Shown piece after piece: positions 1-8,168 of a DNA stretch of 64,000 bases (positions are counted from its first letter, which is position 1; each line of letters begins with the position of its first letter). Source of the stretch: Vibrio marinisediminis (GTDB lineage Bacteria > Pseudomonadota > Gammaproteobacteria > Enterobacterales > Vibrionaceae). The notes beneath the pieces are model-generated. The model was given only the letters and a program-made list of their open reading frames with translations, did no database searches and had not been told where the DNA came from. The translations under genes were made by a program, and so were the position numbers. The stretch spans positions 293,184 to 357,183 of the forward strand of contig NZ_JACFYF010000003.1 of assembly GCF_014050145.1 (NCBI RefSeq). Direction: 5' to 3'.

Positions 1-1016
1 CGAACGACCGTAACGAGATCGATTCAGCACAAGCTGGTGACATCATCGCTGTTGTTGGTATGAAGAACGTGAAGACTGGTCACACTCTATGTGATCCTAA
101 GCACGAAGTAACTCTTGAGCCAATGATCTTCCCAGAACCAGTAATCTCTATCGCTGTTAAGCCTAAAGATAAAAACGGTTCTGAGAAAATGGGTATCGCG
201 ATCGGTAAAATGGTTGCAGAAGATCCATCTTTCCAAGTTGAAACTGACGAAGATTCAGGCGAAACCATCCTTAAAGGTATGGGCGAACTTCACCTAGACA
301 TCAAAGTTGATATCCTGAAGCGTACTTACGGCGTTGAGCTAGAAGTAGGTGCTCCACAGGTTGCTTACCGTGAAACTATCACTCAAGCAGTTGAAGATAG
401 CTACACGCATAAGAAACAGTCTGGTGGTTCAGGTCAGTTCGGTAAGATCGACTACCGTATCAAACCAGGTGAGCCTAACTCAGGCTTCACGTTCCGCTCT
501 GTAGTAGTTGGTGGTAACGTACCTAAAGAATTCTGGCCTGCAGTAGAGAAAGGCTTCGCTAGCATGATGGACAACGGTGTTCTAGCTGGCTTCCCTACTC
601 TAGACGTAGAAGTTGAACTATTCGACGGTGGCTTCCACGCAGTTGACTCTTCAGCTATCGCTTACGAAATCGCTGCTAAAGGCGCATTCCGTCAGTCTAT
701 GCCTAAAGCTGGCGCGCAACTTCTTGAGCCAATCATGAAAGTTGACGTGTTCACTCCAGATGACCACGTTGGTGATGTAATCGGTGACCTTAACCGTCGT
801 CGTGGTATGATCAAAGACCAACAAGCTGGTACTACTGGCGTACGTATCAAGGGTGATGTACCACTTTCAGAAATGTTTGGTTACATCGGTACTCTACGTA
901 CTATGACTTCTGGCCGTGGTCAGTTCTCTATGGAATTCTCTCACTACTCAGCATGTCCAAACAACGTTGCAGAGACAGTGATTGCAGAAGTTAAAGAGCG
1001 TAACGCTAAGAAGTAA
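1..1016 (+). CDS. fusA2: Elongation factor G, C-terminal part (EF-G2 paralogue, 5' truncated)
   Basis: The reading frame is open from base 3 without a start codon, so the gene begins outside the window. About 337 residues are present, covering the end of domain II to domain V. Landmarks are GMGELHLDI, the domain IV stretch GGSGQFGKI, and the domain V stretch [23 protein letters not shown] drives GTP-dependent translocation on the ribosome; the GTPase domain is not visible here. The wording (for example [21 protein letters not shown]) differs from E. coli FusA and fits, from memory, the second EF-G of Vibrio and Shewanella. The gene is followed by a terminator rather than tuf, which argues against the str operon copy. 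Family assignment is certain; the paralogue assignment is inference. Confidence 0.93.
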   Translation, partial: NDRNEIDSAQAGDIIAVVGMKNVKTGHTLCDPKHEVTLEPMIFPEPVISIAVKPKDKNGSEKMGIAIGKMVAEDPSFQVETDEDSGETILKGMGELHLDIKVDILKRTYGVELEVGAPQVAYRETITQAVEDSYTHKKQSGGSGQFGKIDYRIKPGEPNSGFTFRSVVVGGNVPKEFWPAVEKGFASMMDNGVLAGFPTLDVEVELFDGGFHAVDSSAIAYEIAAKGAFRQSMPKAGAQLLEPIMKVDVFTPDDHVGDVIGDLNRRRGMIKDQQAGTTGVRIKGDVPLSEMFGYIGTLRTMTSGRGQFSMEFSHYSACPNNVAETVIAEVKERNAKK

Positions 1017-1040
1017 TTCTTAAGTTAATTGCTTAATAAA

Positions 1041-1069
1041 AAAAGCCTCGCGATAGCGGGGCTTTTTTA
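1041..1069 (+). terminator. Rho-independent terminator of fusA2
   Basis: An 11-bp stem (1041-1051 with 1056-1066, one G-T pair, GATA loop) is followed by a run of T. It lies 25 bases after the EF-G stop codon. Confidence 0.9.
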
Positions 1070-1153
1070 TATATTTAATTTACCAATCAATCCGTCAGCG
1101 ATGATTCGTTGGCTCGTTGAAAGCGAGAAAATCTAATTGACCTCTTTATTTGT

Positions 1154-1184
1154 CATAAAATCATTCATACATTATGATTTTATG
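1154..1184. repeat. Perfect 11-bp inverted repeat upstream of the PAP2 gene
   Basis: CATAAAATCAT (1154-1164) and ATGATTTTATG (1174-1184) are exact inverted copies with 9 bases between. The element ends 38 bases before the PAP2 gene start, which is operator distance, in an AT-rich stretch with no gene. It has no T tail. A regulator binding site is an inference. Confidence 0.5.
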
Positions 1185-1222
1185 TAAGCAGAAATGCATA
1201 AGCTAAATAGTCGAGAGGTAAC

Positions 1223-2347
1223 ATGTTGCTCATATTGACTAAAAGGGTAAGCCAGTTTTCTGAACTATTAAAAAAGGAAACAAAGCCAATCGTCGCGCAT
1301 ATTTGGCATGATCGAATTATCTATTTAATGATCAGTATGACTTGTTTAATAGTCACCCTTTATGCAAAGAGCTACGGTTATAATGCCAAGTTATCACTTT
1401 TTGCTTACGTCAATACTATGCAATATGTTGTTGTTCTTACCATCGTACTTGCTGCGACGGTGTATTATTTTGTACTGATTAAAAATAGAGAACGACGACC
1501 ACTGTTATGTTACTGGAACAAAATTAAGCAAATTTATCACTGTCGTGCGAAAATTATTGCTGCTTTTGTATTATTAACCGCCCTTAGTCTATTCCTATCT
1601 AGTTTTACTACCGCTAAAGCAATGATTCCTTTGGTCAAACCTTTTCAATTCGATCTGCTTTTTTATGAAATAGATGAGTGGCTTTTTGTTGGTCAAGCTC
1701 CTTGGAAAATAGTCCACTCTTGGTTTGATAAGCCTTTTTTTACTCTGTTTACCAATATTTGCTACAACATGTGGTTTTTCCTTAAGTGGATAATACTTTG
1801 CTACTTTTTACTCGCACCACAATCTAAGTTAAGACGCCGCTTTCTCATTAGCTGGATATTATGCTGGTCCATACTAGGTATGGTTCTGGCGACGATGCTA
1901 TCAAGTGCTGGTCCTGCTTTTGTTGCACGAGTTGATATCGGCAATCAACATTATGATCAATTGATGTTGCTACTACAGCAGCAGCATGATTGGTTAAATT
2001 CACACGGTTATTCCGGTGTATGGGCATTAAATACACAAGATTTATTGTGGGAGTCGTATAGAAGTAATAAAGGAATGCTGGGTAGTGGAATATCAGCAAT
2101 GCCAAGTCTGCATGTATCCATGGCGATGTTGATGGCCTTAAGTATGCATGCTGTTAATCGTTACTTAGGCTATGCATTTTATGTTTATGGGTTATTTATT
2201 CTTGTCGGCTCTGTGTCATTAGCTTGGCATTATTTCATTGACGGTTTAGTCAGTGTGGTACTTACCATCATGATTTGGAAACTATCTAAGATTATTACCG
2301 ATAAAACCTGGCAACCTAACGAAATAGTGCAAAGTAACGTTAAATAG
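1223..2347 (+). CDS. PAP2-superfamily integral membrane phosphatase/phosphotransferase
   Basis: This 374-residue protein has about seven hydrophobic segments. The C-terminal half carries two PAP2 phosphatase motifs: AMPSLHV, with His297, and WHYFIDG, with His336 and Asp340 as the likely catalytic pair. Related PAP2 membrane proteins act on lipid or inositol phosphates; the substrate here is unknown. The preceding bases GAGAGGT give a plausible ribosome site. The gene is clearly richer in A+T than fusA2 and the tad genes, stands alone between two strong inverted repeats, and faces the convergent acyl-CoA synthetase gene. Recent acquisition is possible but not shown. The family call is firm; the role is open. 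Confidence 0.8.
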   Translation: MLLILTKRVSQFSELLKKETKPIVAHIWHDRIIYLMISMTCLIVTLYAKSYGYNAKLSLFAYVNTMQYVVVLTIVLAATVYYFVLIKNRERRPLLCYWNKIKQIYHCRAKIIAAFVLLTALSLFLSSFTTAKAMIPLVKPFQFDLLFYEIDEWLFVGQAPWKIVHSWFDKPFFTLFTNICYNMWFFLKWIILCYFLLAPQSKLRRRFLISWILCWSILGMVLATMLSSAGPAFVARVDIGNQHYDQLMLLLQQQHDWLNSHGYSGVWALNTQDLLWESYRSNKGMLGSGISAMPSLHVSMAMLMALSMHAVNRYLGYAFYVYGLFILVGSVSLAWHYFIDGLVSVVLTIMIWKLSKIITDKTWQPNEIVQSNVK

Positions 2348-2386
2348 ATGGGTTTGCATTGCCGATGTAAAAAATAGTTTTATGGA

Positions 2387-2424
2387 AATAAGGTCAAAGT
2401 AAGGAGGATTACTTTGACCTTATT
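2387..2424. terminator. Strong 16-bp hairpin between convergent genes
   Basis: AATAAGGTCAAAGTAA (2387-2402) and its exact reverse complement (2409-2424) enclose the six-base loop GGAGGA. It is placed between the 3' ends of the PAP2 gene and the acyl-CoA synthetase gene. The tail is AT-rich but lacks a pure T run, so termination is likely but not textbook. Confidence 0.6.
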
Positions 2425-2474
2425 ATTTAAAATATTTCTAAAGCTAGCGTTGGCTAAACTTCAGCCATAGCCAT

Positions 2475-4172
2475 TTATTTTAGATCGTCTTCCCAGACGA
2501 CTAGCTGATTTTTAGGCCAGTTAGCCCCGATATCATGGTAATTTTTTTCTAACACATGACGTTTGATTTTTAGGGTAGGGGTTAGAATGCCATTCTCAAT
2601 ACTCCAAGGGTCTTTAATCATCAACACCCCTTTGATTTGCTCATGAGATTCGAGGTCTTGGTTCATTCTTGTCACGACTCTTTGAGTGGTACGTTCATAA
2701 CGCTCTCGATCAAAGTTAGGGAAGTCATGCGGTACAACCAGAAGAATTGGCGCAGGAAGACCTGAACCAATCAAACACATCATCTCTACTCGGCTATATT
2801 CAAATAGTTTTTTCTCAATCGGAACGGGCGCAACAAATTTCCCTTTGGCTGACTTAAAGGTGTCTTTTTTACGACCTTGAATGGTGAGATAGCCTTCATC
2901 ATCTAAAAAGCCGATATCGCCAGTATGTAGCCAACCTTCATCGTCAAAGGTCTCTTGTGTTGCTTGATCATTTTTGTAGTAGCCAGAAAACAACCCTTTA
3001 CCTCGCACCATGATTTCTTCATCACTGGCTATTTTTAGCTCAATTCCTGGACCGGCATTACCGACGCTGCCAATCTTATCGGCGCGGAAGGGGTAGTTGA
3101 GCGTGCTGTAAGCAAAAGATTCGGTCATCCCCCAAGCTTCGGTAATGTTAAGTCCGACGCTGTGATACCACTGAAGCAAAGCTGGTGAGACGGGGGCCGA
3201 GCCGCAGCCAAGAACGCGCGCTTGATCAAGCCCGAGACCATCCGCTAATTTCTTCTTAATTAAAGTGTTCACAAATGGAATTTTGAGTAGAAGATTGAGT
3301 TTTTTCGGTGGCAATTTATCTTGAATACGCTGTTGGAATAACGTCCATAAGCGTGGTACAGAGATAAAGAGCGTTGGGCGCTGCATTTTCACATCTTCAA
3401 TAAAGGTATCCAGCGATTCTGGGAATGCAGTTTGCACCCCACCCATAATAGAAGAGCCAAAGATATAGACTCGTTCAGTGATGTGAGCCAGTGGTAAGTA
3501 AGAGAAAAGACGGTCGCCATATTCGATGCCAATGTGGTTGATCAACTGTTGTGCTGACCATGAAAAAGCCCCGTAAGTAAGCATCGCCCCTTTTGGTAAA
3601 CCAGAAGTACCGGAGGTATAAACAATCGACATCAATTTGTCGTCGTAGTGGATTGGTCGCTCTTGGCTAGGTTCTGAATTTTCAATGAGCTGATTGAACT
3701 GATACTGGCAGTTATTCGGTGCGCTATCGTAAGCCAAGCTTATCGTGATTAGATCACTGTACTTATCGATAATTTGTTCAGTTGCTGTGGCATCATCAAG
3801 CTTACCACCAATTAATACCTTACTGCCGCTATGGGTAATGCAGTGTTCTATTGTGTCTACACCTGCCGTCGGAAAGACCGGAACGCTAATGTAATCACCG
3901 AGCATCATCGCAATATCGCATATAAACCACTCAGCACAATTTTTTGATATAAGTGCGACTTTGTCGCCAGGTTGAATACCCAACCCACGTAGCGCCGTGA
4001 CGAGGCGAAGTGCTTTGTCGGCGACTTCAGCATAGGTGTATTCGACAAATTGTCGGTTGATGATTTGCTTCAAATAGATTTCATTTGGGCGTTCTGCGGC
4101 CCATTTTAAAATCATTTCGTTAGGTGGTGGTAAGGTACATCCTTTTATTTTCAACTCGCGAGGCTGATTCAT
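2475..4172 (-). CDS. AMP-dependent acyl-CoA synthetase (long-chain fatty acid ligase-like)
   Basis: This 565-residue member of the adenylate-forming family would activate a carboxylic acid with ATP to an acyl-AMP and then to acyl-CoA. The nucleotide-binding signature YTSGTSGLPKGAML lies near residues 185-200, the AWGMTES motif near 345, and the hinge motif LHTGDIGFLDDEGYL near 415-430. A conserved lysine region follows in GRKKDTFKSAKGKFVAP, which suits the long-chain (FAA1-like) branch rather than E. coli FadD. A GGGAG ribosome site precedes ATG at 4172. The AraC-type gene lies directly upstream on the same strand, 177 bases away. The exact substrate cannot be told from sequence alone. Confidence 0.85.
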   Translation of the reverse strand: MNQPRELKIKGCTLPPPNEMILKWAAERPNEIYLKQIINRQFVEYTYAEVADKALRLVTALRGLGIQPGDKVALISKNCAEWFICDIAMMLGDYISVPVFPTAGVDTIEHCITHSGSKVLIGGKLDDATATEQIIDKYSDLITISLAYDSAPNNCQYQFNQLIENSEPSQERPIHYDDKLMSIVYTSGTSGLPKGAMLTYGAFSWSAQQLINHIGIEYGDRLFSYLPLAHITERVYIFGSSIMGGVQTAFPESLDTFIEDVKMQRPTLFISVPRLWTLFQQRIQDKLPPKKLNLLLKIPFVNTLIKKKLADGLGLDQARVLGCGSAPVSPALLQWYHSVGLNITEAWGMTESFAYSTLNYPFRADKIGSVGNAGPGIELKIASDEEIMVRGKGLFSGYYKNDQATQETFDDEGWLHTGDIGFLDDEGYLTIQGRKKDTFKSAKGKFVAPVPIEKKLFEYSRVEMMCLIGSGLPAPILLVVPHDFPNFDRERYERTTQRVVTRMNQDLESHEQIKGVLMIKDPWSIENGILTPTLKIKRHVLEKNYHDIGANWPKNQLVVWEDDLK

Positions 4173-4282
4173 TGGTTAACTCCCTGTTATTAATGATATT
4201 CCCTCGAATTTTCAATACATACAACAAGGTGGAGAGCAAGACCATGTGTACCACAGTATCAAAGCATAAAGAGAAATTATTT

Positions 4283-4299
4283 GTTAACACATTGTTAAC
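4283..4299. promoter_or_regulatory. Two GTTAAC palindromes one helical turn apart
   Basis: GTTAAC occurs at 4283-4288 and 4294-4299, 11 bases apart, within the 177-base gap upstream of the acyl-CoA synthetase start and downstream of the AraC-type gene. This could be an operator or part of the promoter; the base composition is AT-rich and chance is not excluded. Confidence 0.3.
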
Positions 4300-4349
4300 T
4301 TTAGCATGGTGGTAATCATTTAGGGAGCATTATCGCGAAGAATTGTGAC

Positions 4350-5066
4350 TTAGTAATTTTGTCGATATGCGCCAGGCGTCGCTCCTGTTTTCTTTTTGAA
4401 TATACGAGAGAAATAAGAGACATCTTGGTAGCCACATAGATAGGCAATATAAGCAATTTTAGTGTGTTCATTGAGGGTCAACATGCGCTTAGCCATACCG
4501 ATCCGTTGATGGATGACATAATCTCTAAAGCACATACCGACTTTCTTACTAAAAATTTTTGAAAAATAAGTCACTGAGTAGTGGCAAAGTGCTGCGGCTT
4601 CTTCTTCGCGAATTTCGGTTTGAATATTTTCAGAAACGTATAGCAGCGCAGGGCTAATATCCAGATCGATATGACCTTGAAAAGAACGCAAGCTTGGGTG
4701 TGAAGCAAGATCTAAGAAAAAACGAATCTCGATTTTGTTTAGCCATTCTTGTGCGCTACGCGGGTTAAGTTGATAGCGCTCGACAACAACAGGGTTGGAT
4801 AAAAGATCACTATTCACATCGTTGGCATGAATAACAATCAACTGTTTATCAAGGTTTTGGCACATCATAATGGCGCTATTTAAGCACTGTGCGTATTGCG
4901 GTCGGTAAAAAAAGAAACAATATCGAATCGTTTTTTCACTCAGGATTGCAATATCTTGCTGACAATCAATCACATTGAAGTGCTTTTCAATCATGCTAAC
5001 AAAATAAGGGGAGCAATGTCGTAGTGGTGCTCCAAGCCAGTGTACCGTGGCTAGATTTTCTCTCAT
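4350..5066 (-). CDS. AraC-family transcriptional regulator
   Basis: The protein has 238 residues. The last 100 form a typical AraC/XylS double helix-turn-helix: the first around AALCHYSVTYFSKIFSKKVG and the second around IAYLCGYQDVSYFSRIFKKKTG, ending GATPGAYR. The N-terminal half (about 130 residues) is not an obvious cupin and is not recognised. I chose ATG at 5066 because AGGAG ends seven bases before it; the GTG at 5072 would leave only one base of spacing. It is upstream of and codirectional with the acyl-CoA synthetase gene, and divergent from the tad locus, so either could be a target (inference). Confidence 0.85.
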   Translation of the reverse strand: MRENLATVHWLGAPLRHCSPYFVSMIEKHFNVIDCQQDIAILSEKTIRYCFFFYRPQYAQCLNSAIMMCQNLDKQLIVIHANDVNSDLLSNPVVVERYQLNPRSAQEWLNKIEIRFFLDLASHPSLRSFQGHIDLDISPALLYVSENIQTEIREEEAAALCHYSVTYFSKIFSKKVGMCFRDYVIHQRIGMAKRMLTLNEHTKIAYIAYLCGYQDVSYFSRIFKKKTGATPGAYRQNY

Positions 5067-5280
5067 CCCCACTCTCCTAAATTCTTATTATTTCCTCCTA
5101 ACCATTACTGACGATAGTGGATCGTTTGTTGTAGTTATTATTTTAGGTGTCTAATTGAATAGTTCAACAGACGCTATTTATAACAAGTCTAGTAAAGTTC
5201 CCGAAAAGTGTGATCTTATTTGCTTGACAGGGGTGTTTATCGTGTCAGCAAAAAAGTGCAATCGGTTGGCAAGAAAGTCC

Positions 5281-5312
5281 TAACTGTAGAATTTCTTGGT
5301 GTCCTACAGTTA
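5281..5312. promoter_or_regulatory. Perfect 9-bp inverted repeat upstream of the tad operon
   Basis: TAACTGTAG (5281-5289) and CTACAGTTA (5304-5312) are exact inverted copies with centres 23 bases apart, about two helical turns. It ends 65 bases before the flp start. The 311-base gap between the AraC gene and flp has no ORF; it also holds a TTGACA at 5224-5229. An operator for a dimeric regulator of the tad operon is a reasonable inference. Confidence 0.5.
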
Positions 5313-5377
5313 ATTAGCATTTCCGTTTTGATGAACAGAATGTGAGGAAAATGTCAAATTAATTGAGGGACAGGGAT

Positions 5378-5563
5378 ATGAAAGCAATACGCAATGAAAT
5401 CCAAAAGTTTATTGAAGACGAAGAAGGTTTAACCCTTTTGGAGTACATCTTGGGTGCGGCACTCATCGTTGCAGCATTATTATCGATTGGTTTTTGGCAA
5501 GCGTTGGCTGATAAATTTACCGACGTTGCGAGTGAGATTGGTTCCATAGAGCCAACAGAGTAA
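5378..5563 (+). CDS. flp: Flp-type type IVb pilin
   Basis: A 61-residue prepilin with a short charged leader ending EDEEG, a processing site G17/L18, Glu at position +5 and Tyr at +6 of the mature part (LTLLEY), then a hydrophobic segment (ILGAALIVAALLSIGF). This is the hallmark of Flp/Fap major pilins that polymerise into tight-adherence fimbriae. I chose ATG at 5378 since GAGGGA (5365-5370) sits seven bases before it; an upstream in-frame TTG at 5363 lacks this. It is the first gene of the tad locus, 10 bases before the peptidase gene. Confidence 0.93.
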   Translation: MKAIRNEIQKFIEDEEGLTLLEYILGAALIVAALLSIGFWQALADKFTDVASEIGSIEPTE

Positions 5564-5573
5564 CCAATAGATT

Positions 5574-6074
5574 ATGGCGATATACAGTACATTCATTTTT
5601 GCTTTTTGGGGCTTACTTCTGGCGATTGGTGTCTCTGATGCACAGAGGCACCGAATCCCCAATAAGATGGTTTTACTGTTATTGATTATTACCATTTGCC
5701 ATATTTTCTTGTACGGCATTGAACAGTGGATGGATCACTTATTGGGTGGGTTGCTTGCTTTCATTGTTTCGCTTCTCTTTTACTGGAAGCGAGCAATGGC
5801 CGCAGGGGATGTGAAGTTGCTGTTTGTTGTTGGGCTCTGGCTTGGGATGGATAAACTCGCAGGAGCCTCGGCTTGCATCATTTTAGCTGGTGGCGTAATT
5901 GGCTGTTTTTACTTGGTTCAGTTTCTAGCTTTATCAGGCATCTCTTGGCAACACAACATTAAGAGCTACTACTACCAAAGAGTGAGTTTTAAGTTTCAAC
6001 ATCAAACTCGATTGGTTATTCCTTTTGCTCCAGCAGTGGTGATAGGGCTAGCAAGTTACAACTACTTTTATTAG
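5574..6074 (+). CDS. tadV: Prepilin peptidase TadV/CpaA (A24 family)
   Basis: A 166-residue polytopic membrane aspartic protease that cleaves the Flp prepilin and the pseudopilins TadE and TadF. The two catalytic aspartates are visible: Asp22 in SDAQRHRIPN and Asp79 in AAGDVK. It is the short form without the N-methyltransferase domain of PilD, as usual for TadV. Four to five hydrophobic segments alternate with these loops. It lies directly after the pilin gene and before an AAA ATPase gene. Confidence 0.92.
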   Translation: MAIYSTFIFAFWGLLLAIGVSDAQRHRIPNKMVLLLLIITICHIFLYGIEQWMDHLLGGLLAFIVSLLFYWKRAMAAGDVKLLFVVGLWLGMDKLAGASACIILAGGVIGCFYLVQFLALSGISWQHNIKSYYYQRVSFKFQHQTRLVIPFAPAVVIGLASYNYFY

Positions 6075-6083
6075 GGGGATTAG

Positions 6084-7394
6084 ATGGGATCATCGTTAAA
6101 AAATGAACTGGTGCCGCAAATTTCACCTCCTAAAGTACCGGCAAATAGTAAAGCATTAGGTATTCCTGCGGTGGTTGTTGAGAACCTATTACTTAAGTTC
6201 TTATATGCCTACCCTAAGAGCGATTTGATCGAATTAACACAGCGTTTGGCAGTGGTGTCACATATCGTTGAAGATGCGTTAGTGCAATTAAGAAATCGAA
6301 ATTTAGTGGCGGTTTATCAGCCAACAACTGATTTTTCCAGCAGTGTCTATTCCGATGTTCGCTATGGATTAACCGAACTAGGTATTTCAGAAGCGGATAC
6401 GGCTTACCACAAAGATGCGTATTTAGGACCGCTCCCTATCGCTTTGAGTGAATACATCGACGTGATACAAGCGCAAGATATTCGAGTGCAACCTATTACC
6501 CGCAGTGATGTAAATCGAGCTTTAGCTGATGTTTATGGTTCTCATCATTTAGTGCCGATATTAGGTCCTGCGATTAACTCTGGTCGTGCATTACTTCTTT
6601 ATGGGCATGCTGGTACAGGTAAAAGCTTTGTTGCTTCTAAAGTACTCAATGCGTTAAGCACTTCCGTTTTTATTCCATACGCAGTGTATGCCGATGGCAA
6701 CATCATCCGTGTTTTTTCTGCTCAACATCACCGTCGATTGGATGACAATCACAGTCAGAAGTTTGCCAGTTTGGAGAGCCATTACGATAAACGCTGGGTG
6801 CTTTGTGAGCGACCAAACATTCAAGTGGGCGGTGAATTGACCATGGAGATGTTGGAGGTCAATCAGAATGAGCATAACCGTGTTTGGAACGCACCACTGC
6901 AGATGATGGCTAATAATGGCATTTTGGTTATTGATGATTTGGGTAGGCAAAGTATGCCCGTGGAAGCGCTACTCAATCGTTGGATAGTCCCCATGGAGTA
7001 CATGGTCGATCATTTAAGTTTGCCTAATGGTCAACAAATCAGTGTGCCTTTTTACTTAACGCTCGCCTTCTCATCAAATTTGCCGCCAAGTTCTATCGCA
7101 GACCCTGCATTTTTACGACGTATTGGCTACAAAATTGAGTTTAACCCTCTAGATGAGTCGGACTATATCGAATTGTGGAATGCCGTTGCTAAAGAAAAGC
7201 AGCTTGAGCTATGTGACGGTTTTTTTGATGTGCTGTTTGAGCTTCATCGCGACCGCCAAGTCGAGTTTTATCCTTGTTTACCCAAAGATTTACTTGGAAT
7301 TAGTCGAGATATATTAGTGTTTGATGAACAAGAGAGATTAGTGTCTCCAATGATATTGCGTAGTGCTTGGGGATTATATTTCACCATTGATTGA
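6084..7394 (+). CDS. AAA-type ATPase inside the tad locus
   Basis: This 436-residue soluble protein has an N-terminal part (about residues 25-110) that looks like a winged helix, followed by an ATPase core. Walker A is GHAGTGKS near 173-180, Walker B is ILVIDDLGRQ near 275-284, and LTLAFSSNL followed by DPAFLRRIGYKIEF resembles sensor 1 and the arginine-finger/sensor region of MoxR/RuvB-like AAA proteins. It is not the TadA motor and has no counterpart in the classic Aggregatibacter tad locus. GGGGGA five bases before ATG is a strong ribosome site. Spacing of 9 bases after tadV and 17 before rcpC puts it in the operon. A role in pilus assembly or its control is inferred from position only. 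Confidence 0.8.
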   Translation: MGSSLKNELVPQISPPKVPANSKALGIPAVVVENLLLKFLYAYPKSDLIELTQRLAVVSHIVEDALVQLRNRNLVAVYQPTTDFSSSVYSDVRYGLTELGISEADTAYHKDAYLGPLPIALSEYIDVIQAQDIRVQPITRSDVNRALADVYGSHHLVPILGPAINSGRALLLYGHAGTGKSFVASKVLNALSTSVFIPYAVYADGNIIRVFSAQHHRRLDDNHSQKFASLESHYDKRWVLCERPNIQVGGELTMEMLEVNQNEHNRVWNAPLQMMANNGILVIDDLGRQSMPVEALLNRWIVPMEYMVDHLSLPNGQQISVPFYLTLAFSSNLPPSSIADPAFLRRIGYKIEFNPLDESDYIELWNAVAKEKQLELCDGFFDVLFELHRDRQVEFYPCLPKDLLGISRDILVFDEQERLVSPMILRSAWGLYFTID

Positions 7395-7411
7395 CAGGGA
7401 GATTTCGCCTT

Positions 7412-8161
7412 ATGAGCCGAAGTCAGATTTTAATGTTATTGCTCCTATCAGTGGTTTTTGGGTTAGGTGCAGTTTATGTAGCAAAAAGTTGGATGGATAC
7501 TCAATCTCAACCGACCGTTGAGTTAGAAGAAGTTGAGCGCCACCCAGTACTGATTGCTGCCAATGTATTGGAACCAGGAACGATTTTACAAGAAAAGCAC
7601 TTTTCTACTAAGCAAATGGAAGTGGATTGGATTGATGAGACAACACTGAAATCTCCTGAAGAAGCCGTAGGTAAAATAGTCGCCAACACTATTTATGCTG
7701 GGGAGTTAATTAGCCCCAATCGCATAGCCGTAAAGGGTGAAGGTGCCACATTAGCGGCGCTAATTCCTGAAAATAAACGTGCAGTGACCATTCGTGTTAA
7801 CGATGTTGTCGGTGTGGCTGGTTTCCTATTACCAGGAAACAAAGTGGATGTGCTTAATACAATTAGCTCTCGGGGCGGTGCAAACACGAGGACAGTATTG
7901 AAAAATATTAAGGTACTCGCCGTCGACCAAACCGCAAAAACGAAAGACAACAAACCCGTGATTGTGCGCGCAGTTACTTTAGAAGTAACACCGAAAGAAG
8001 CAGAGAAGTTACTTACTGAAAATAGTAAAGGTGATATTCAACTTGCTCTACGTAATCCACATGAAGTGGACAAGCCAGTTGTTGCAAAACGCAGAGCTCC
8101 AGCGCCAAGTGTGACCGTAATTAAAGGAGCTCAGACATCGAAAGTCCGAGTGAGCAATTAG
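7412..8161 (+). CDS. rcpC: Flp pilus assembly protein RcpC/CpaB
   Basis: The protein has 249 residues with one N-terminal membrane segment (QILMLLLLSVVFGLGAVYVA), an SAF-like domain starting VLIAANVLEPGTILQEKHF, and a C-terminal RcpC-type domain with RAVTIRVNDVVGVAGFLLPGNKVDV and VTLEVTPKEAEKL. RcpC/CpaB is a periplasmic partner of the secretin in Flp pilus export. ATG at 7412 is preferred over the TTG at 7391 because AGGGAGA precedes it. The next gene, rcpA, starts 7 bases after the stop codon. Confidence 0.9.
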   Translation: MSRSQILMLLLLSVVFGLGAVYVAKSWMDTQSQPTVELEEVERHPVLIAANVLEPGTILQEKHFSTKQMEVDWIDETTLKSPEEAVGKIVANTIYAGELISPNRIAVKGEGATLAALIPENKRAVTIRVNDVVGVAGFLLPGNKVDVLNTISSRGGANTRTVLKNIKVLAVDQTAKTKDNKPVIVRAVTLEVTPKEAEKLLTENSKGDIQLALRNPHEVDKPVVAKRRAPAPSVTVIKGAQTSKVRVSN

Positions 8162-8168
8162 GTGACTT

